In this document: piece after piece, positions 42,734-51,964 of the stretch
How the letters are laid out: each line of letters starts with the position of its first letter
Position numbering within the stretch: the first letter of the stretch is position 1
From: Vulcanisaeta moutnovskia 768-28
GTDB lineage: Archaea > Thermoproteota > Thermoprotei > Thermoproteales > Thermocladiaceae
Direction: 5' to 3'
Assembly (NCBI RefSeq): GCF_000190315.1
Contig: NC_015151.1
Coordinates: 1,612,001-1,676,000 of the forward strand
Length of the DNA stretch: 64,000 nucleotides
Position numbers and translations under genes: made by a program
Notes under the pieces: generated by a model
What the model was told of the DNA's origin: nothing
The model's input: the letters and a program-made list of their open reading frames with translations, nothing else
The model's database searches: none

Positions 42734-43552
42734 TCACTTGAACAATACTATGTATATTAATACTGAGGGTATTAATAGGAATAATGTTTCGAAGAGTAGT
42801 GAGTATTCCATGGGTTTTCCTGAAATCATTGATAGTACCGTGGCTAGCATTATTAGGCTAATGAGTGGTAATAATGCCTTAAGCAATGCGTCAATTATTG
42901 AGAGTGGGTAGGGTGGTACCCACGGTGTTATTAACGCCATTATAGTTGGGTATAGCGATATCGGTATCAATGATGTTAAAACACCACTTAATAACTTAAG
43001 ATCCACAATCTCACCGCCGAGTAAGTACCTATAAATAAATAATGAAATACCTAGGTATGCGAGTATTGAAATTATTGTCACATCTATCGGCATAGAGTAC
43101 ATACTCTCCACAAAAACCAGGAGTAATAATTCATAATTCTGTGTGAATGCCGTAACTAAACCAAGCACTATAATTACCATTGAGTATATGAATAATGCAT
43201 TCGGGCCGAGCCTATACATGTTTATTGTTAATGGTCTCATCAATAATATGTCAGTTAACTCCTCGGTTTTTGCACTTGGGTTCTTAATATCAGAGTTGGG
43301 GCTTAATAATTCATCAATCCTCTCAATGAGTGTTCTTCCCTTACTCGTTATCTTTACGTAGGGTCCATCCCTTATAACAAAGCCATTAGCCCTTAGTATC
43401 TCAATATCGTAGTAAATGGATGATGTGGGTGCATTTAGTACTTTTCTTAGGTCTGATATCCTCATAGTACCCTGACCAATCAATAATTTCAGTATTTGTA
43501 TTCTCCTTGGCTTAAGTACAATGTTGTCAATATCATCAATATCCCTACTCAT
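42734..43552 (-). CDS. Winged-helix regulator anchored by transmembrane segments
   Basis: Residues about 12-85 form an ArsR-like winged helix (RRIQILKLLIGQGTMRISDLRKVLNAPTSSIYYDIEILRANGFV). After a linker, four to five hydrophobic segments fill residues 118-272, so DNA binding occurs at the membrane. The signal it senses is unknown. ATG 43552 is leaderless and shares a central TATA box with the divergent gene at 43606, which makes that gene a natural target. Confidence 0.82.
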   Translation of the reverse strand: MSRDIDDIDNIVLKPRRIQILKLLIGQGTMRISDLRKVLNAPTSSIYYDIEILRANGFVIRDGPYVKITSKGRTLIERIDELLSPNSDIKNPSAKTEELTDILLMRPLTINMYRLGPNALFIYSMVIIVLGLVTAFTQNYELLLLVFVESMYSMPIDVTIISILAYLGISLFIYRYLLGGEIVDLKLLSGVLTSLIPISLYPTIMALITPWVPPYPLSIIDALLKALLPLISLIMLATVLSMISGKPMEYSLLFETLFLLIPSVLIYIVLFK

Positions 43553-43575
43553 TACAGCAATACTTATAGAGTAAG

Positions 43576-43583
43576 TATAAAAG
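43576..43583. promoter_or_regulatory. Single TATA box serving two divergent leaderless genes
   Basis: TATAAAAG (CTTTTATA on the other strand) is centred at 43579.5. It lies 27.5 nt from the ATG of the membrane regulator (43552) and 26.5 nt from the GTG of the rightward gene (43606). The spacing is identical to the box at 624-631. Confidence 0.7.
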
Positions 43584-43605
43584 AGTTCTTTTCGGAGAGA
43601 TTTCT

Positions 43606-44508
43606 GTGGTTAGCTTTGATGATTTAAAGGTGTCATTAAGTACGTACATAATGAGGAACAAGAGAGTTACTTATCAGGATCTATTGAGGTGGTCATCGAG
43701 CAATAAGGTCGGTAACGCCCTACTATACCTAGTCATTAGAGAGTTAGTTCGTGAGAGGAAGTTCAAGGTATCCGGGGAGTACGTAATTGGAACAATAAGA
43801 ATCGGCAATAATGATGTTAAGTTATCAATACCAATGTACATAGAGGTACCTGGTGAGACCGTTAAGCCAACAACATCCACTAAACGCCAAACAAGGCAAA
43901 GACATGCCAGGAGTTCAAGCATCCTAGAGGCGTTTAGTAAGGAAAAGGCTCCGGAGGAAAAGCAGGTTACAACGGAGGGTGGTGAGGAAAAAGGAGTTGT
44001 AGGAAGATCTTCTAAGGAGGTTGAACGAGAGGAAACACCACAAAAAACTGGATTAAGTGAGGCTAGAGAGCAGAAGGAGGTTCAGGGCAATACTGAGAAT
44101 GAGACAATGGAGACTAAGGTTAAGGAGGTAGATAATACCGTGGTGAGTATCGAGGAGACGAGAATTCCAACTGATTATTCAACAATTTCAATGGAGGATT
44201 TTATGACAATGCTTAGGAGGATTATTGACGAGGAGTTACCCCAGAATAGAGAGGAGGGTTATAAAATAGCCATGGCGATTTTGACGTACTTATCAAAATA
44301 CTGGAGCGTTGGTGAGTTAAGACTAAAGCTTGACATTGCTAAGCAGTTTGGCGGTGTTAATGAGAATATAATGAGGATTGAGGATGGGGTTTTAAGGGCA
44401 CTTAGGAAGCTGGGTATTATAGAGGTTGTAGAGCCTGGTGTTATCAATAGAATGAGGGAATTACCCAAGGATTTTGCTAAGGTTAGACTTGATTCGTTAT
44501 TTACCTAA
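43606..44508 (+). CDS. Unknown protein with two winged-helix-like ends and a charged disordered centre
   Basis: The N-terminal 75 residues (SLSTYIMRNKRVTYQDLLRW..., LVIRELVRERKFKVSG) and C-terminal 95 residues (AILTYLSKYWSVGELRLKLD..., VLRALRKLGIIEVV) both look like small helical DNA- or protein-binding modules. The region between, about 90-190, is Glu/Lys/Thr-rich and probably disordered. No family is recognised. The start GTG 43606 shares its TATA box with a membrane-bound regulator. Its stop abuts the convergent S25e gene. Confidence 0.7.
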   Translation: MVSFDDLKVSLSTYIMRNKRVTYQDLLRWSSSNKVGNALLYLVIRELVRERKFKVSGEYVIGTIRIGNNDVKLSIPMYIEVPGETVKPTTSTKRQTRQRHARSSSILEAFSKEKAPEEKQVTTEGGEEKGVVGRSSKEVEREETPQKTGLSEAREQKEVQGNTENETMETKVKEVDNTVVSIEETRIPTDYSTISMEDFMTMLRRIIDEELPQNREEGYKIAMAILTYLSKYWSVGELRLKLDIAKQFGGVNENIMRIEDGVLRALRKLGIIEVVEPGVINRMRELPKDFAKVRLDSLFT

Positions 44509-44850
44509 CTACGCAGCTATTTGCTTAAGTCTGTCAGGTGTTGTGTAAACCTCGGTTCTATGACCCTTAGAAACAAGTACCAAAGCTCCCTTATTTGCCA
44601 GAGTCCTCAGTATTTGATAGGCAACGCTTATTTTTGTATTAAACCTAGTCGCTACCAAGTACGGCGTAACGTACTCCCACTTCACGACCTCCTTCTCAAC
44701 ATCATTAAGTAGTTTAGGATCAACAAGTGAAGCCCTAACTGTTGGCCTCTCCTCAGCGGCTTTCTTACCCTTCGCAGTTGGTTTTGCTGGGGCTTGCTTT
44801 TCCTGTCTCTTTGCTAATTGTGATAATGTTGGTTTTTTCTTTCCACCCAT
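44509..44850 (-). CDS. rps25e: 30S ribosomal protein S25e
   Basis: The N-terminal Lys/Ala/Pro-rich tail (GGKKKPTLSQLAKRQEKQ) leads to the winged-helix core KEVVKWEYVTPYLVATRFNTKISVAYQILRTLANKGALVLVSKGHRTEVY, which matches S25e. The 113-residue length fits. ATG 44850 is used instead of a codon three residues upstream; a TTTATAAAGG box lies about 33 nt before it. Confidence 0.93.
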   Translation of the reverse strand: MGGKKKPTLSQLAKRQEKQAPAKPTAKGKKAAEERPTVRASLVDPKLLNDVEKEVVKWEYVTPYLVATRFNTKISVAYQILRTLANKGALVLVSKGHRTEVYTTPDRLKQIAA

Positions 44851-44944
44851 ACAGGTCAAAATGCCTCCCTAACCACCCTTTATAAACTATTCTTCGCCAT
44901 AAGCATGGAGTTTAGGTATTATGCCTATGGTTGTATCGGAAAGA

Positions 44945-44966
44945 TTTTTTAAGTGCTTTTTTAAAT
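44945..44966 (+). promoter_or_regulatory. Tandem TATA-like boxes in front of the TBP gene
   Basis: TTTTTTAA (44945-44952) is centred 26.5 nt before the TBP start and fits the functional box. A second, at least equally good box, TTTTTTAAAT (44957-44966), is centred only 13.5 nt before it, where TBP binding would block transcription initiation. Confidence 0.5.
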
Positions 44967-44974
44967 CATGAATA

Positions 44975-45556
44975 ATGGCAAATCCCACTTATCGTATTGA
45001 GAATATTGTCGCCACGGTAAACCTCGGCATTGACCTGGACCTAGATAAACTCGCAGAAAGGCTTCCCGCAGCTGAGTACAATCCTGAGCAATTCCCCGGC
45101 TTGATACTAAGGTTACAGAGACCGAAGATATCGGCATTAATCTTTAGGACGGGTAAGATGGTGTGTACGGGTGCTAAGAGCGAGAATGAGCTTAAGAGGG
45201 CTGTTAAGGAATTAGTGAGGTTGCTTAATGAGCATGGCGCCGACGTACCACTCACTCCGGAGATTCAGGTACAGAACATTGTGGCTTCCGGTAACCTGCA
45301 TGCCGAGGTTGATATTGAGAAATCAGCCCTAATGCTTGAGAATTCAATGTACGAACCTGAGCAATTCCCCGGCCTCATTTATAGGATGGATGATCCGAAG
45401 GTTGTGCTACTAATATTTAGCTCAGGTAAGATAGTGTGTACGGGGGCCAAGAAGGAACAGCAGGTTAGGGATGCTGTCTTTAAGATTCATGACGTTCTTA
45501 GGGATATAGGGGCTTTGTATGAGGAGGAGGGTGGTAAGGAAGAAGAGGAGCTTTGA
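44975..45556 (+). CDS. tbp: TATA-box binding protein
   Basis: Two direct repeats of about 90 residues form the saddle: RIENIVATVNLGIDLDL...FPGLILRLQRPKISALIF...MVCTGAKSE and QVQNIVASGNLHAEVDI...FPGLIYRMDDPKVVLLIF...IVCTGAKKE. An acidic tail (EEEGGKEEEEL) follows, as in other crenarchaea. It heads an operon with an unknown Cys-containing protein and probably hjc. Confidence 0.97.
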   Translation: MANPTYRIENIVATVNLGIDLDLDKLAERLPAAEYNPEQFPGLILRLQRPKISALIFRTGKMVCTGAKSENELKRAVKELVRLLNEHGADVPLTPEIQVQNIVASGNLHAEVDIEKSALMLENSMYEPEQFPGLIYRMDDPKVVLLIFSSGKIVCTGAKKEQQVRDAVFKIHDVLRDIGALYEEEGGKEEEEL

Positions 45557-45561
45557 TAATT

Positions 45562-46266
45562 ATGTTCCCAGAGGCAGTACCAATAATTGACCAGGGCATT
45601 AAGCGAATACCTAATTTAGTATTTACCAATAAGTTAGCGGTTGAATTAAAGGGTGAAGTGAGCTCTGGCACTATAAAGAGGTTAGAGTCGTTGGGTAAGG
45701 AGGTCATTGGTATTGTCAGGATTAATGATAACCTTAATGTCAAGCTTCCAAGTTCATTAAGTAAGTTTGATAAAGCAATCATAATTTTTGGACCTGGAGT
45801 TGGTGAGTCCTGGCTTAGGTACGTGGTTGGTCTCACAAATACGGTGGTTGGTTTCACCCTCGATTCACTAATGAAATTCATAGGGTTAAGGCCACACCTC
45901 CTTAATATACCTAGTGAATTATTCATTGACCCGTTAATCAATGATAAGGTTGCGGTATTACCCAAGGTCTTACCAAAGGCTGTTATTGGCTGGTTAATGG
46001 ATTACATAGACTCGGGGGGAGACCTATACGTATTAGTGCGTGGTGATTCAATAAATAGCACTGACCTACTTATTCATTCGCGGCTTGTCTTTACTTACGA
46101 TATTAGGCTAGCTGAATTATACAATAATATTATTAAGAGTAATTCCACGAGTAATGTTAGAATAACCACAAAGGCTGAATGCGACTTCTGTGGTGATCCT
46201 CCAAGCCCAATATGCATATTATTATGCCCCAACATAGATTTAACCAGGGAGGTTAGGGTTGAGTAG
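45562..46266 (+). CDS. Unknown protein with C-terminal Cys motif, in the TBP operon
   Basis: The 234-residue protein is mostly alpha/beta without recognised motifs until the C-terminus, where CDFCGDPPSPICILLCP gives four Cys (CxxC, then CxxxxC), likely a zinc or Fe-S site. ATG 45562 is set by GAGGAGC about 10 nt upstream; a TTG overlapping the tbp stop is the alternative. Gene order ties it to transcription or DNA repair, but the function is unknown. Confidence 0.7.
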   Translation: MFPEAVPIIDQGIKRIPNLVFTNKLAVELKGEVSSGTIKRLESLGKEVIGIVRINDNLNVKLPSSLSKFDKAIIIFGPGVGESWLRYVVGLTNTVVGFTLDSLMKFIGLRPHLLNIPSELFIDPLINDKVAVLPKVLPKAVIGWLMDYIDSGGDLYVLVRGDSINSTDLLIHSRLVFTYDIRLAELYNNIIKSNSTSNVRITTKAECDFCGDPPSPICILLCPNIDLTREVRVE

Positions 46267-46267
46267 T

Positions 46268-46687
46268 ATGAGCTTATCAAAAAGGAAGGGTTCTGCGCAT
46301 GAAAGGGCTTTGGCAAATAAGCTATGGGATATGGGTCTCGCGGTTCTGAGGGGGTGTTCATCAGGTGGTGGTGTTAGGAAGAGGTTTGTTCCGGACATTG
46401 TTGCTATGGGCCCTGGATTCGTATTAGTACTTGAGGTTAAGTATAGGTCTGAGAGAGGGCCCGTAAGGATTGAGGAGGAGAAGGTGGAGAAATTGCTGGA
46501 GTTTGCGCGCAGGGCTAAGGGCGATGCCTACATTGCTGTGAAGTTTAGGGGTGATGATTGGCGCATACTACCCATAAGTGATAGGGGAGGTGTTACCATA
46601 AGACCTGATGATTTAGGTAATGCCTATACGCTTGAGCAGTTGGTTAATAAGTACATGAGTAGATCATTGACCGAGTACTTGAAATAA
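46268..46687 (+). CDS. hjc: Holliday junction resolvase Hjc
   Basis: Hjc cleaves four-way junctions during recombination. RKGSAHERALANKLWDMG gives the N-terminal Glu, KRFVPDIVAMGPGFVLVLEVKYR the PD-(D/E)XK core. The 139-residue length is standard. ATG 46268 follows the previous stop directly, with GGGAGG upstream, so it belongs to the tbp operon. Confidence 0.94.
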   Translation: MSLSKRKGSAHERALANKLWDMGLAVLRGCSSGGGVRKRFVPDIVAMGPGFVLVLEVKYRSERGPVRIEEEKVEKLLEFARRAKGDAYIAVKFRGDDWRILPISDRGGVTIRPDDLGNAYTLEQLVNKYMSRSLTEYLK

Positions 46688-46735
46688 CTACCTCAAGCGA
46701 TTAATCTTTAATAATGCCCAATTGATTAATCATTA

Positions 46736-47017
46736 ATGTCATCATCAATGCAACGTGAATTAAAGACATTAGTAGACCAAACACTCAAAAACCTGGAGAC
46801 TAAGTCATTAAAATACACACGAGTCAGTGTTAAGGATTCAAACCAAGGATTTGAGATAAGTATCAAGGTATACCTAGAACACCCAATGCACTTTAGGAGC
46901 ATTTATGAATTAACAAGGACAGTAACCAGTAAGTACGGGATTACGATCGATGACGTGATGATATACGCACCCCACTCAAGGGCAATTAGGATATCCTTCA
47001 CAATTAAAAGGAAGTAA
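46736..47017 (+). CDS. Small unknown protein (93 aa)
   Basis: A basic, mixed alpha/beta protein (TRVSVKDSNQGFEISIKVYLEHP; YELTRTVTSKYGITIDDVMIY). The pattern suggests a small ferredoxin-like or KH-like fold, but the family is not recognised. ATG 46736 is leaderless with a CTTTAATAAT box 27 nt upstream. Confidence 0.65.
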   Translation: MSSSMQRELKTLVDQTLKNLETKSLKYTRVSVKDSNQGFEISIKVYLEHPMHFRSIYELTRTVTSKYGITIDDVMIYAPHSRAIRISFTIKRK

Positions 47018-47061
47018 TTTTTGTGGTAAAGCTTATTTAATTAATGGATTAATTAGGATTA

Positions 47062-47751
47062 ATGAGTGCGCAATCATACATTAAATGGCTTGGTCATGCG
47101 GCCTTCGAAATAATGCTAAGCGGTAAGAAAATACTAATTGATCCCTGGATATCGAACCCACTATCACCCATAACACTTAGTGAAATAACAAACGTTGATT
47201 ATATACTTGTGACACATGATCATTTTGATCACCTAGGTGAAACCATTGATATCGCTAAAAAGACCAATGCAACCGTAGTCGGTGTTTTCGAACTCGTTAA
47301 TTATCTCAGCGAGCAGGGTGTTAAGAACACCATAGGCATGAATGTTGGTGGTTCCGTAAAGTTAACGAGTGAGATTGAGGTTTACGTAACCCCAGCACTG
47401 CATAGCTCAAGTAGGGGTGTGCCCGTGGGATTCATAATAAGGGCTCCCGAGGCAACTATATACCATGCAGGGGATACTGGGCTCTTTAGCGAGATGGATT
47501 TACTGGGCAGGTTGTTTAAGATTGATGTTGCCATACTACCAATAGGTAGTTTGTTCACGATGGATCCGAGGCAAGCTGCCTATGCATTAACAATGCTGAG
47601 GCCTAGAGCAGCGATACCTATACATTATAATACATTCCCTGACATTAAGCAGGATCCACAGCAGTTTAAGGAGCTTGCGGAGTCCATGCTTCCTGACATT
47701 AAGGTGTTTATATTAAAGCCTGGTGAGGCTTTACAATTACCGATCAAGTAA
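47062..47751 (+). CDS. Metallo-beta-lactamase-fold hydrolase (UPF0173 family)
   Basis: IKWLGHAAFEI, IDPWISNPLSP and VTHDHFDHLGE (HxHxDH) followed by YHAGDTGLFSEM and IPIHYNTFP place it in UPF0173. The in vivo substrate is unknown. The 229-residue length is normal. The gene is leaderless (CTTATTTAATT box). Confidence 0.92.
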   Translation: MSAQSYIKWLGHAAFEIMLSGKKILIDPWISNPLSPITLSEITNVDYILVTHDHFDHLGETIDIAKKTNATVVGVFELVNYLSEQGVKNTIGMNVGGSVKLTSEIEVYVTPALHSSSRGVPVGFIIRAPEATIYHAGDTGLFSEMDLLGRLFKIDVAILPIGSLFTMDPRQAAYALTMLRPRAAIPIHYNTFPDIKQDPQQFKELAESMLPDIKVFILKPGEALQLPIK

Positions 47752-47806
47752 TTAATCATTATTAAGCCCTTAATATTTAAAATCTACCCAGCACATCGTT
47801 GCTGGT

Positions 47807-49183
47807 ATGGGTAATTTCGATGTTATTGTGGTTGGCGCAGGTACAGCGGGTTCCTATGCATCATACTTACTTGCTAAGGCAGGACTTAATGTAGCCCTAA
47901 TAGAAATGAAGAGGAGGGATAAGGTCTTTAAGACGACTGGTGATGCCATTGGTATTCACCACATTGAGCGAATGAGCATTAAACCACCAAGTGATGTATA
48001 TGCGATAAAGTACGAAGGCGCGGAGTTATATAGCCCCGATCTATCGATTAAGTACGTAGTGCTCGGTAAGGGCTTTGGGTTAGATATGGCGAAGTGGGCT
48101 CAATGGCTAATCAGTGAGGCTGAGAAGGCCGGTGTTCATATTTTTGATGATCATAAGGTTCAGGGGCCAATAATAGAGAATGGAGCAGTTTCTGGAGTCA
48201 GGGTGTTGAAGCCTGATGGTTCTGCTGAGGATTTTAGGGCTAAGGTTGTCATTGATGCCAGTGGCGTTGGTGCCGTTGTTAGGAGTAGGCTTCCCCGTGA
48301 ATGGTGGGTTTCCGAGCCATTACTACCTGAGGACGTCTCAAACGCCTATAGGGAGATTATCCAGGTTGATTATGAGATTGAGAAGCCTGAGTACATAAAG
48401 ATATACCTAGATACTAACATAGCACCTGGCGGTTACTGGTGGTTATTCCCAAAGAGTTCGAACACAATGAATATTGGGCTTGGTCTATGGGGTAAGTTAA
48501 GTGAGGAGAATGGATTAAACCCTAGGCATAATTATGATAAGTACTTAGCCAATAGCCAATATACGAGAGGTAGAAAGGTAATACACATGGGCGGCGGTAT
48601 TGTACCAACACGTAGGCCATTACCATCACTCGTGGCCAACGGCTTCCTGGCTGCTGGCGATGCCGCAGTTACGGTAAACCCAGTGCACGGCGGTGGTATA
48701 GGGCCTGCCCTCCTCTCGGCGGAGTTGGCTTCGAAGACCGTGATAGATGCATTTGAAAAGGGTGACTTCACAGAAAGGGGATTATGGAGGTATAATATTG
48801 AGTATTTAAGGGCTTACGGCATAAAGCAGGCAATGCTTGATGTATTTAGGTTAATGCTTCAAACGCTTACTGATGATCAATTAAACAAGGGCTTAAGGGC
48901 TAGACTTCTTACTGAGGATGAGGTTCTGGAAATATCGGAACGAGGATCACTGGAGTTATCATTTATTGATAAGTTGAAGATCGGCCTGCGCTTAATGAGA
49001 GTACCTGACGTTGCATCCAAGTTAAGGCTTGCGTTGAGGTATATGAATGAGGTTAAGAGCTTATACGAGGCCTACCCAGAGAGTCCCAGTGTTTTATCGA
49101 GTTGGTATGGTAAATTAGCGAGTATTTATCGTGAATACACAGGTAGGCTTGGCATAACTTTGAAATGGTTAAGTAACACTTAA
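47807..49183 (+). CDS. Geranylgeranyl reductase-family protein (archaeal lipid saturation)
   Basis: [26 protein letters not shown] is the FAD Rossmann motif; [18 protein letters not shown] and [19 protein letters not shown] are diagnostic of digeranylgeranylglycerophospholipid reductases, which saturate the isoprenoid chains of membrane lipids. The 458-residue length fits. ATG 47807 follows a TAATATTTAAAAT box. The last 15 nt overlap the convergent mtnA. Confidence 0.88.
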   Translation: MGNFDVIVVGAGTAGSYASYLLAKAGLNVALIEMKRRDKVFKTTGDAIGIHHIERMSIKPPSDVYAIKYEGAELYSPDLSIKYVVLGKGFGLDMAKWAQWLISEAEKAGVHIFDDHKVQGPIIENGAVSGVRVLKPDGSAEDFRAKVVIDASGVGAVVRSRLPREWWVSEPLLPEDVSNAYREIIQVDYEIEKPEYIKIYLDTNIAPGGYWWLFPKSSNTMNIGLGLWGKLSEENGLNPRHNYDKYLANSQYTRGRKVIHMGGGIVPTRRPLPSLVANGFLAAGDAAVTVNPVHGGGIGPALLSAELASKTVIDAFEKGDFTERGLWRYNIEYLRAYGIKQAMLDVFRLMLQTLTDDQLNKGLRARLLTEDEVLEISERGSLELSFIDKLKIGLRLMRVPDVASKLRLALRYMNEVKSLYEAYPESPSVLSSWYGKLASIYREYTGRLGITLKWLSNT

Positions 49184-50269
49184 TACTTTAGGTATGTTCT
49201 TATCGAAGGGTGGGTAAATAATCCCCTTCTCAGTTATTAATGCGGTCACGTACTTAGGAGGCGTAACATCAAATACTGGGTTAAACACAGGAACATTCTC
49301 GGGGGCTATTAGCACACCTCTAATCTTCCTAACCTCATCGGGATCCCTCTCCTCAATCTTCACATCCTCAACCCTACTCTTAAGGTCGAATGTCGATGAT
49401 GGTGCTATTGCGTAAAAGGGTATGCCCAATTCATGTGCAATAACCGCCTCCTTAAACGTTCCAATCTTATTATAAACATGTCCATACCTTAGTATCCTGT
49501 CTGCGCCAACCATCACACTATTAACCATGCCCCTATACATTACGTAACCAACTGCTGTATCCGTTATCAACGTGACTGGTATTCCATCAACCATCAACTC
49601 ATAAACAGTTAACCTAGCGCCCTGAAGCCAAGGCCTGGTCTCAGGTGCTATCACGGAAACCTTAATGCCTAATGCATGAGCTACCCTCACTGGTGCCGTA
49701 GCTGTGCCAATTCCAGTACCAGTTGCTAATCCACCGGCATTGCATTGAGTTAATACGGTGTCTCCATCATTTATCTTTTCAAGTCCGTAAATTCCCATCA
49801 TCAATTCAGCATCGAATTCCTCATCAAATATAGCCTTAGCCTCCATCTTCATAATATTAAGTAATTCCTTCACGTTCTTAGCACTACCGTTATGCACGGC
49901 ATTTCTAGCTACATTAAGCATTCTTTCCGTGGCCCAGAATAAGTTATGGGCTGTTGGTCTCGCCGTATTCAAAACATCCCTAGCCTTCACTAATTCATTG
50001 AGGGCTTCATCAAGTGTTGGTATATTACCATGGGCTATGGCCAGTACCATCCCGTAGGCTGCGGTTATCCCTATCGCTGGTGCTCCGCGAATTATCATTT
50101 GCTTAATGGCGTCAGCCGTTGATACTGGGTCCCTCAACTCCACGTAAACCTCCTCAAAGGGTAACTTCCTTTGGTCTAGTAATAGGAGTGTATTGTCTTC
50201 GTCACGCCAGATTATTGGCCTTAACTTAGGCTTTATTTTACTTTTCAATTCCTCAAGATCAATCCTCAT
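49169..50269 (-). CDS. mtnA: Methylthioribose-1-phosphate isomerase
   Basis: MtnA converts MTR-1-P to methylthioribulose-1-P in methionine salvage. [29 protein letters not shown] (catalytic Cys), [18 protein letters not shown] and VGADRI (catalytic Asp) are all present. The related ribose-1,5-bisphosphate isomerase is an alternative, but [12 protein letters not shown] favours MtnA. ATG 50269 (366 aa) lies about 28 nt after a CTTAAAAGTT box, so it is leaderless. Confidence 0.9.
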   Translation of the reverse strand: MRIDLEELKSKIKPKLRPIIWRDEDNTLLLLDQRKLPFEEVYVELRDPVSTADAIKQMIIRGAPAIGITAAYGMVLAIAHGNIPTLDEALNELVKARDVLNTARPTAHNLFWATERMLNVARNAVHNGSAKNVKELLNIMKMEAKAIFDEEFDAELMMGIYGLEKINDGDTVLTQCNAGGLATGTGIGTATAPVRVAHALGIKVSVIAPETRPWLQGARLTVYELMVDGIPVTLITDTAVGYVMYRGMVNSVMVGADRILRYGHVYNKIGTFKEAVIAHELGIPFYAIAPSSTFDLKSRVEDVKIEERDPDEVRKIRGVLIAPENVPVFNPVFDVTPPKYVTALITEKGIIYPPFDKNIPKVLSVT

Positions 50270-50303
50270 ACTCAATTGATAATAATCAATAACTTTTAAG
50301 TGT

Positions 50304-50438
50304 TTACCCGTGGTGTATCTTTTCCTTGCTTTTAATTGCTTCTAATTCTGCCACGGGCACCTCTCTTAAGGGATCATACACAGTCACCCTTAGGTCATTG
50401 GGGCTAGTCGAGGGAAACACCACTACCCTCCCATCCAC
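50304..50438 (-). CDS. Possible small gene (44 aa) between mtnA and the M32 peptidase
   Basis: GTG 50438 opens 44 codons ending at TAA 50304. The product is polar with an ordered strand pattern ([20 protein letters not shown]) and a Lys-rich helix-like tail. CTAAAAAG is centred about 30 nt upstream, so it could be leaderless. No family is recognised, but codon use resembles the neighbours and the gap would otherwise be empty. Confidence 0.45.
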   Translation of the reverse strand: MDGRVVVFPSTSPNDLRVTVYDPLREVPVAELEAIKSKEKIHHG

Positions 50439-50475
50439 CTTTTTGCCAAGTTAAGTCAGTCTTTTTAGCGGGTTC

Positions 50476-51939
50476 CTAACCCAAGTATTTCTCACGTAAG
50501 TAATTTAGTAGATGTGTTGGGTTATACGTATCATTGAAGGACCTCATGAGCAACTCCTTAGGTGGGTATATGGCACCATACTTACAAATCCTATCCCTAA
50601 GGAACTCCTTAATCTCATTGAACATCCTGTTTGCAACCTTATCCCTAAGCCCAGGTAATTTGGCATATATCATACCAGCAATAACGTTGCCCAATGTATA
50701 CGTTGGGAAGTAACCGAAGGACCCCTGAGACCAATGAATATCCTGGAGAACACCCTCAGCATCATTCCTCGGCCTAACCCCTAAGTACTTATCCATGAAG
50801 TCATTCCATAGTGATGGTAAGTCAGACACATCAAGCTTACCAGCTATCACACCCTTCTCAATCTCATAACGGAGAGCTATGTGGAAGTTATAAGTGACCT
50901 CATCAGCATCAACCCTAATAAGACTCGGTCTAACAATATTGAAGTACCTGTAAATGTCCTCCTCACCGTAATCCCTGAGAAATGGTAACCTCTCCTTAAG
51001 TAACGGGTATATTAAATGCACGAACTCCCTACTCCTACCAATAATATTCTCCCAAAATCTCGACTGGCTCTCATGAACGCCCATGGAGACTCCACGCCCA
51101 ACGGGTGTCATTTCAAGGGATGGATCAATCATTAACTCATACATTGCATGACCACTCTCATGAATAACGGAGAACATGGTTGACCTAAAGTCCTTACCCT
51201 CATACCTAGTGGTTATCCTCACATCATTGATTGCCATGCTTATCGTGAATGGGTGCGCAGACACATCCATCCTGAACCTACTACCCACGGGCATCTCAAG
51301 TATCTTAAGTAGCTCCTCATTAATTGATTTCATGACATTAACATCATAAGGCGTATCCTCAAGCGGGTGCTTACTTGGGTACCTACCCTCGCTCAGCACC
51401 TTCTCAAGTATTGACTTTAGGTTGGGGAGTAATGTGTTGAATACATTATCCGCATCATTAACGGTAAATCCCTCCTCATACAAATCTAATAACGCATTGT
51501 ATGGGTGGCCCTCATAACCAAGTTTGTCGGCAATAACCCTCTCCAACTCCACAATCTTTGATAGGTATGGTTTAAACTTCTCGAAGTTCGCCTCCTTCTT
51601 TGCCTCTCTCCAGACAACAGCAGCCTTCGTAGTAGTCCTATCAAGCTCCTCAAGGATTTCTGGAGGTATTGATGTGTAGTATTTCATCTCTCTCTTCAAA
51701 ACCCTGATAACCCCCCTCTCAAATTCTGTCAAGTCCTTAGCATCCTCATACTTACTAACAAGGTCCCTAAGTCTAAGCAAATGCTCCCTGCGGACCAAGG
51801 TTAATTGCGCCAGTGCTTCACCACGTGGCGAAGCACCCTCAACAGGCATATTGACCTCCAAGTCCCACTCAAGTAATGACCTTGCGTGATCAATAGCCCA
51901 CACCGACCTATACTCCTTTAGTAGGTCGTCGATCTTCAT
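50476..51939 (-). CDS. Carboxypeptidase Taq (M32 metallopeptidase)
   Basis: The zinc motif is HESGHAMYE (HExxH, near 262) in FSVIHESGHAMYELMIDPS; GVSMGVHESQSRFWEN is the second signature with the third ligand. HWSQGSFGYFPTYTLGN near the C-terminus is also typical. The 487-residue all-helical protein has the family length. ATG 51939 is leaderless with a TACTTAAGTA box about 27 nt upstream. Confidence 0.95.
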   Translation of the reverse strand: MKIDDLLKEYRSVWAIDHARSLLEWDLEVNMPVEGASPRGEALAQLTLVRREHLLRLRDLVSKYEDAKDLTEFERGVIRVLKREMKYYTSIPPEILEELDRTTTKAAVVWREAKKEANFEKFKPYLSKIVELERVIADKLGYEGHPYNALLDLYEEGFTVNDADNVFNTLLPNLKSILEKVLSEGRYPSKHPLEDTPYDVNVMKSINEELLKILEMPVGSRFRMDVSAHPFTISMAINDVRITTRYEGKDFRSTMFSVIHESGHAMYELMIDPSLEMTPVGRGVSMGVHESQSRFWENIIGRSREFVHLIYPLLKERLPFLRDYGEEDIYRYFNIVRPSLIRVDADEVTYNFHIALRYEIEKGVIAGKLDVSDLPSLWNDFMDKYLGVRPRNDAEGVLQDIHWSQGSFGYFPTYTLGNVIAGMIYAKLPGLRDKVANRMFNEIKEFLRDRICKYGAIYPPKELLMRSFNDTYNPTHLLNYLREKYLG

Positions 51940-51964
51940 TAATCGGTGGCTCGTAGCGTCTTAC

